A DNA stretch of 38,944 nucleotides from an uncultured Bacteroidales bacterium (GTDB taxonomy: Bacteria; Bacteroidota; Bacteroidia; Bacteroidales; FEN-979). Every line of letters begins with the position of its first letter. The stretch's first letter is position 1. Shown one piece after another: positions 33,955 to 38,944 of this stretch. The notes under the pieces are model-generated. The model worked only from the letters and a program-made list of their open reading frames with translations. It was not told where the DNA came from and did not search any database. Location of the stretch: contig CAIJYT010000028.1 in the NCBI GenBank assembly GCA_903824935.1, forward strand, positions 1-38,944, in the 5' to 3' direction. Both the position numbers and the translations under genes were made by a program.

Positions 33955-36900
33955 CTACTGCGACAGAGAGAACCTCAACGCGAGACCTCCCTGGGTATTC
34001 GAGGTCCTGTACTGGTTCGAAACATATGGAGTATTGATATCCTTTTTGAAATAGAACTGTACGTTAAACTTCTGGCTGAGATTATAATCTGCAGTGAAAT
34101 TGATATTCATAACCTGCTGCCCCACAGATATCTGGTTTATATCCTGATCTACGCGTCTCAGGGTCGTCATATTTTTCCGGATACTGAAATCCAGTTTCAG
34201 GGTAAGGTCGCTTTTCGTCTTGGCCTTCTTTCCGCCTCCCAGCACACCCGAGAAATTCAGTTTGATCCCTTTGACCCTGTAACCCAAACCTACAATATAT
34301 TCACTGGATGACACTTCGGTAAGCTGGTTGTTCGCGAAACTGAAACTCATGGCACGTGACCTGCGCATTTCAAAATTGGCCAGCAAGCTGTTGTTGAACC
34401 CGAAATCAATACGGATAAGGGGGCTGAACTGTTCGTTGATGGTCATTACCCCTACCTGCCTTTCGGGTATGAAGTTCCCTGCATCATCAAGTACGCTTGG
34501 GGATCCGTTGGTTTCCCCGTATTTAATGTTTGAAACAAAATTGCTTACGGTATAGGTACAGAGGTAAGCATGTGTTATTGTGAGTGTTCTGAGGAACGAC
34601 TTGAAAAACGGCAGTTTGGCAAGGCCATCATAGGTAAGCCTCCAGTTTGGAAGCGGGATCGCAGGGAAAGCTGTCAGGTTGATTTTGGCGGGATTGGCGC
34701 CTTTATAGGCAGCCAGGAAAGCCGTGGTCAGGACTTCCTGGTCAACAGGGCCATAACCTACAGGAAAACCTGTTGAATCGACAGTCCCTTTTGAATTGGG
34801 GTTCTGTGCAGCGTACCTCTGGGCAATCTGCAACCTGATCTGCTTCAGTTTCTCAAAAACAGGCGAGACCCCGAACTTATCCGTTTTATCGAAGGAGGTG
34901 GCGATCATGATGGTCGACATGGTGAAAGTCCCCATCTCCGTGGGTGAGAACGATGCGAAGTCATTCAAACCGGGTGACCATTTGTAATATTCCTGCCTGC
35001 TTGTCGAATAAGTCCTGGCAGCGTTTATTTCTATGCGGAAATCCTTCACAGGTTCCACCGAAATGCTCACAGTAAGGTTCTCACTGAACTTATTCATATA
35101 AGGGTTGTTGAGCATGGTGTCCTTGGTTATCCATCCTTTTTCACCTGCCTTGTGCCTGATATCTTTCTGATCCCCGAAAATGAATCCCAGCCCGGGAGCA
35201 TTCTGGGTCCAGTTATTACCCAAAGCTTCAGGACGAGGATAGAATCCCGGGAGTTGCACACCATTATCCTGCTTGTAAGTGAATTTGGCTGATCTTACTG
35301 CCATCAGCACCCTTAAGGTCCCGTCAAGTATCATCTTACCAATGTCTTTCTTGACCTTCTCGGTTTTCAATGAATCCTGGCTGGCAATTTTTGCATTTTT
35401 ATCAGGCGGTTTAACAGGTGCCCTGGCATTTTTCTGATTCATCTGGTTCCCCGCATTGATCTTTTTCAGGTAAGGTATTTTATTATACAGGTTGACAAAA
35501 TTCAGGTTCCCGTTAAGCGCCTTTGTGCTGTTGTTCTCCGCAAGGTTACCGTAGGCCTGCTGAATGGAAAGAGCACTTGCCGTCCAACGGTACATTCCCT
35601 GGTAGCCTGCGGTCAGAGATATCCAGTCAAGGAACGGGATCTTTGACAAGGGGACATCCCAGGTAACGCTGAATGCCTGGTTGTACATATTCATCGTCCC
35701 GCGAGAAAATACCTGGTCCCAAACCTGTGAACGGTTCGACTTGTCAATCATCCCGGGAGGCTCATTGATGAATGCCTGTGCATTTGCAACAAGGCTCAGC
35801 TTCAGCGATTTTGCCAGGTCCCATTTGAGATCATACAACCTGCTCCAGTTCCATGTTTTGATATAGAAAGTTTCCATTGGAACAATAGCATCGGTCTTGT
35901 TCCTGAATTTACGCGCCTCAAAATCCCTGTTCATATCGGTCCTGAACGAAAATGATTTCGGCAGGTAAGAAAAGTTAAAATCCCTGATCAGCGATAGCCA
36001 TTTGGAATTGATGGATTTAACCTTTGATAAAGGAGTGACTACTTTCGGAATTGCGCTGTAATTATACCCAAGTGCCCCCAGGTACTTTTTATGCAGGTCA
36101 TACTCTATATCCACATCCCTGTGGAATATCTCGGAATAAGCGTAACTGATGTTAAAATTTTCAATGTCGTAGATCTTTGGCTTCTTGTTGACATTGGTCC
36201 TTTCTTTCCTCACATTCATGAGGTTGAAATTTTTTCTGTAGGTATACCCTTCGGTTATGCCCTTGATGGAGTCTTTCTGAGATTTGGTATCAAAGATTTT
36301 TAATACGTCCGACAGGTAGAGGTCAGGGTTCAGCGGGTCATACTTAGGGGTGTTTTTCTGCAGGGAATAATCAAAATGCATTGGTATTCTTATCCCTGTT
36401 TTAGGTTTGAAGAATTTACCAAGTTCCAGGTCGGTATCAAAACCAAACATGGTTATGGACTCCATGGCACGCTGTGTCTGTTTTTGTTCAAGGGTTCCGA
36501 AGCCAGAACTGGAATAGCTTCCGGTAAGCTGAACCCTTCCCAGGTCGGCCAGGTCTACGGCCAGCCTGGCTGTTGCAGCCCAGCCGCCATTCTTCTTAAA
36601 ACCTGTCAATCGCAACTCATCCACCCATACTTCGGCACATTTCGCCTGGCCATCGTCATCCTTATTCTGACCGCCTTTCTTTGGATTTCGCACCCCGATC
36701 ATAATCGATTTAACGTCGCTGATCGTGGGGGATCCCACTACTGTGATCCTGTTTGCCCCATCCATTTCCGAATAGGGATATGACAGGCTGACATTCCCTC
36801 CGTGGGCAGCCATGACAACGATGCGGTCGTATTTCACCTGTACAAGACGGTTGAGATCTATGTTAAAGGCATTGGCATCAGGCCAGATCGCATCAGGGTT

Positions 36901-38944
36901 GTTCGCGCTTGTTCCCCAGGGTGTAAACTGCAGTGGGATCTCATATTCGTAGAAATTTTCAGTAAAGTCAGAACCTATCCTTATGAAAACGGTAAGGTCC
37001 CCGGTTTTTATATCCTGGCTTTGTATGGACTTCTCGGCATGTACATACATGTTAAGGCTGTTGAACTGGCGGAAATCAAACTCACAGGTTTTATAAGCTG
37101 CACGGGCATCGCCATCAACAAGGTTGCACACCTTCATCGACATGGACTGCTCATTGAGTTTCTGCATATTGGTAGATCCCCAGTTCGTCTCCCTTTGTAT
37201 TCCCGGAGGCATGACATAGGGAATGGGTTGTTTGCTTCCGTTCTGTTCAATACTTACAGTAGCTACATCGAAGGTAGTCTGGCTTTGCTGGTTATCGGAG
37301 ATATACTCCCCGGGTGAAAGCAGTGAATTTGTATATGTTCTCCATTCTCCGCGGGTAAGTTCGAGGGTAGCGAAACGACAGACTACGGGGGTCTGGAAAT
37401 TTTTAAGGAAAACACGCATGAACCTGATGGATGTGAAATCAGAAATACTTCCGATAACCTTATCGGGGGTACGGATGGGTATCTTGAACTGGTACCATTT
37501 CACTCTCCCCCTTTGTCCGTCGGCCAGGGGGATATTGGTTGCATAATAAACATTATTGATGTAGTTCATCCCGGTAAGCATCTGCTGACGGTTCAGATGA
37601 ACAACATACTGGTAGTAGCGTTCGGATTCACTCAGGGTATTATCCTTGTTGATATCCTCAACATTGGGGATGGTAGTCGCCAGGGTCGGATAGGTTTCCG
37701 GAGACTGAGCCTGGGTGGGTGAGTTGCCGTCGGGGCCGTTGAAATTCTTGTATCTCTCCAGAACACTGCTGTACTTTGAGTCATTGTCATAATCGGTTCC
37801 CCTGAAATAATGATAATCGTCGGCCGATGGGTCGTTGCTTGCATTTTTATAAGCCTGGGAGCCGGGGCCAAAGGCTGTTTTGACTTTACTTACATAAGCA
37901 GCATCGAAAAAAGTACGTTCGTCGGCATCACCAAGCCCGTCATAACCTACATCCTGGTATGGCCTTGAAGCCGGGTCGTTGTCGAATGCATCCACAAGTG
38001 CCTGCAATCGGGGGACCCTGCCCCAGATCGTTGTATCCACGTTGGTTACAGTTGAAGATGTAGGCAACCCATTTTCATAACTTTTCCTGCCATCCTTGAG
38101 AATATCTTCAGAAATATCACCCAGGTTAAAATACAGGTCCCCCGAATTAGTCGAATCTGCACCGGTAAAGGGGTCCATCATCCAGAATTCAATATACTGA
38201 ACATTGGCAGCGTCAAAGTCGGTGGTCTCGACCTTCCTCATGATCCCTCCCCACCTTGATTCAGGTGCAGTAAGGGTACCGTCAGAGTTCAATCCTCTTG
38301 AAAAAGCAGAAGGCAGTACATCATAATTGTAAGGGCCTTTCTCCGAAGGATAATAGGCCAGGTTGAATACGGCAAGATTGACAGGAACCCCGTTCAGTGG
38401 CTGCTTATTCGGGAAGACCTCAGTTTCCCAGACCTGCCTCACATAGTTGTCGGAAAGGTCCTGTACTGTTACGTTGGGTGGAACAAGACTGGTATTTTTA
38501 TCATAGAACAAGGGGTCGATAATATACCATGCAAGTTTTGCACGGTTAAAGCCATAGGCACGGGTAGTATCAGCAGCTTCAGGGAACATGCCTGTCCCGG
38601 TCTGCATCTGTGGTGTTGATGCAAGGTACCATGTCCCTATGTTCTTTAAATCAATGGTCGATTGAGCCCCTTCAAAATCGTCAATGTAGGTGGTCCCGCT
38701 TTGTCCGATTGCCTTTGAATGTCCGGGGATGAAATCAGCGAATTCAGCATCAACAGCAATACTTGATGGGGCTTTGGTTGAAATAAAAGGAAGGGCATTA
38801 ACAAGTCGTGTAATCAGGCGTGACTGGGTCCTGTATGAAAGGTTAAAACCCCAGATTGTATTCGACATGGGTTCATCACCGTAATTTACTTTCTGCGTGA
38901 GGGGACGCTCATTCAGGTTCAGAATGGTTGCACCCAGGTTGAAA
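33955..38944 (-). CDS. sprA: SprA, type IX secretion system outer-membrane translocon (N-terminus beyond window)
   Basis: The reading frame stays open upstream of track start 38868 to the window edge (FNLGATILNLNERPLTQKVNYGDEP-MSNTIWGFNLSYRTQSRLITRL). Very long protein; DFEGAQSTIDLKNIGTWYLASTPQ; multiple barrel-like repeats. Confidence 0.92.
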   Translation of the reverse strand, partial: FNLGATILNLNERPLTQKVNYGDEPMSNTIWGFNLSYRTQSRLITRLVNALPFISTKAPSSIAVDAEFADFIPGHSKAIGQSGTTYIDDFEGAQSTIDLKNIGTWYLASTPQMQTGTGMFPEAADTTRAYGFNRAKLAWYIIDPLFYDKNTSLVPPNVTVQDLSDNYVRQVWETEVFPNKQPLNGVPVNLAVFNLAYYPSEKGPYNYDVLPSAFSRGLNSDGTLTAPESRWGGIMRKVETTDFDAANVQYIEFWMMDPFTGADSTNSGDLYFNLGDISEDILKDGRKSYENGLPTSSTVTNVDTTIWGRVPRLQALVDAFDNDPASRPYQDVGYDGLGDADERTFFDAAYVSKVKTAFGPGSQAYKNASNDPSADDYHYFRGTDYDNDSKYSSVLERYKNFNGPDGNSPTQAQSPETYPTLATTIPNVEDINKDNTLSESERYYQYVVHLNRQQMLTGMNYINNVYYATNIPLADGQRGRVKWYQFKIPIRTPDKVIGSISDFTSIRFMRVFLKNFQTPVVCRFATLELTRGEWRTYTNSLLSPGEYISDNQQSQTTFDVATVSIEQNGSKQPIPYVMPPGIQRETNWGSTNMQKLNEQSMSMKVCNLVDGDARAAYKTCEFDFRQFNSLNMYVHAEKSIQSQDIKTGDLTVFIRIGSDFTENFYEYEIPLQFTPWGTSANNPDAIWPDANAFNIDLNRLVQVKYDRIVVMAAHGGNVSLSYPYSEMDGANRITVVGSPTISDVKSIMIGVRNPKKGGQNKDDDGQAKCAEVWVDELRLTGFKKNGGWAATARLAVDLADLGRVQLTGSYSSSGFGTLEQKQTQRAMESITMFGFDTDLELGKFFKPKTGIRIPMHFDYSLQKNTPKYDPLNPDLYLSDVLKIFDTKSQKDSIKGITEGYTYRKNFNLMNVRKERTNVNKKPKIYDIENFNISYAYSEIFHRDVDIEYDLHKKYLGALGYNYSAIPKVVTPLSKVKSINSKWLSLIRDFNFSYLPKSFSFRTDMNRDFEARKFRNKTDAIVPMETFYIKTWNWSRLYDLKWDLAKSLKLSLVANAQAFINEPPGMIDKSNRSQVWDQVFSRGTMNMYNQAFSVTWDVPLSKIPFLDWISLTAGYQGMYRWTASALSIQQAYGNLAENNSTKALNGNLNFVNLYNKIPYLKKINAGNQMNQKNARAPVKPPDKNAKIASQDSLKTEKVKKDIGKMILDGTLRVLMAVRSAKFTYKQDNGVQLPGFYPRPEALGNNWTQNAPGLGFIFGDQKDIRHKAGEKGWITKDTMLNNPYMNKFSENLTVSISVEPVKDFRIEINAARTYSTSRQEYYKWSPGLNDFASFSPTEMGTFTMSTIMIATSFDKTDKFGVSPVFEKLKQIRLQIAQRYAAQNPNSKGTVDSTGFPVGYGPVDQEVLTTAFLAAYKGANPAKINLTAFPAIPLPNWRLTYDGLAKLPFFKSFLRTLTITHAYLCTYTVSNFVSNIKYGETNGSPSVLDDAGNFIPERQVGVMTINEQFSPLIRIDFGFNNSLLANFEMRRSRAMSFSFANNQLTEVSSSEYIVGLGYRVKGIKLNFSGVLGGGKKAKTKSDLTLKLDFSIRKNMTTLRRVDQDINQISVGQQVMNINFTADYNLSQKFNVQFYFKKDINTPYVSNQYRTSNTQGGLALRFSLSQ

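Noticed and set aside
1-38944. tRNA/rRNA genes and insertion-sequence transposases
   Set aside because: Spacers were scanned by eye; no tRNA-like cloverleaf or transposase motif could be supported.

Overview
This is a 38.9 kb chromosomal segment from a Bacteroidota bacterium. The phylum call rests on SprA of the type IX secretion system, a sigma/FecR/TonB-receptor cassette, DUF4249- and Omp28-type proteins, and TAnnTTTG promoter-like boxes. About 32 credible genes are present. They include a tlpA / DUF6029-like barrel / Omp28-like operon, manA, an M20 peptidase, a P-loop (d)NMP-kinase-like gene paired with a dCMP deaminase, an ECF sigma / FecR / STN-TonB receptor / DUF4249 cassette, isoaspartyl peptidase, TauE/SafE, an APC permease, dxs, a complete sufBCDSE-sufT operon, an MFS transporter, thiL, an acyltransferase, a Rieske lipoprotein, uvrC, vanZ-like, gcvH and a truncated sprA. 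The gene content is mostly ordinary; the repeats are not. Five intergenic spacers carry a large imperfect hairpin element with conserved boxes. The distal stem sequence differs between loci, but the two arms within each locus remain complementary, which looks like covariation. In one locus even the conserved GCCGC box has switched to GCGGC on both sides. End units of the element occur in variable tandem number. A second layer consists of recurring short-word repeat families (GTCGGCA, GGTTCACG, GCATCCTGTATCCT, TCGCTACTTCGCTATT and others). Several of these are translated in frame into inter-domain linkers or protein termini, and the same SQQSAVG-type peptide appears in the unrelated FecR and APC permease proteins. 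I saw no tRNA, rRNA, CRISPR array, transposase or reverse transcriptase. All calls come from reading the sequence; no database search was run.
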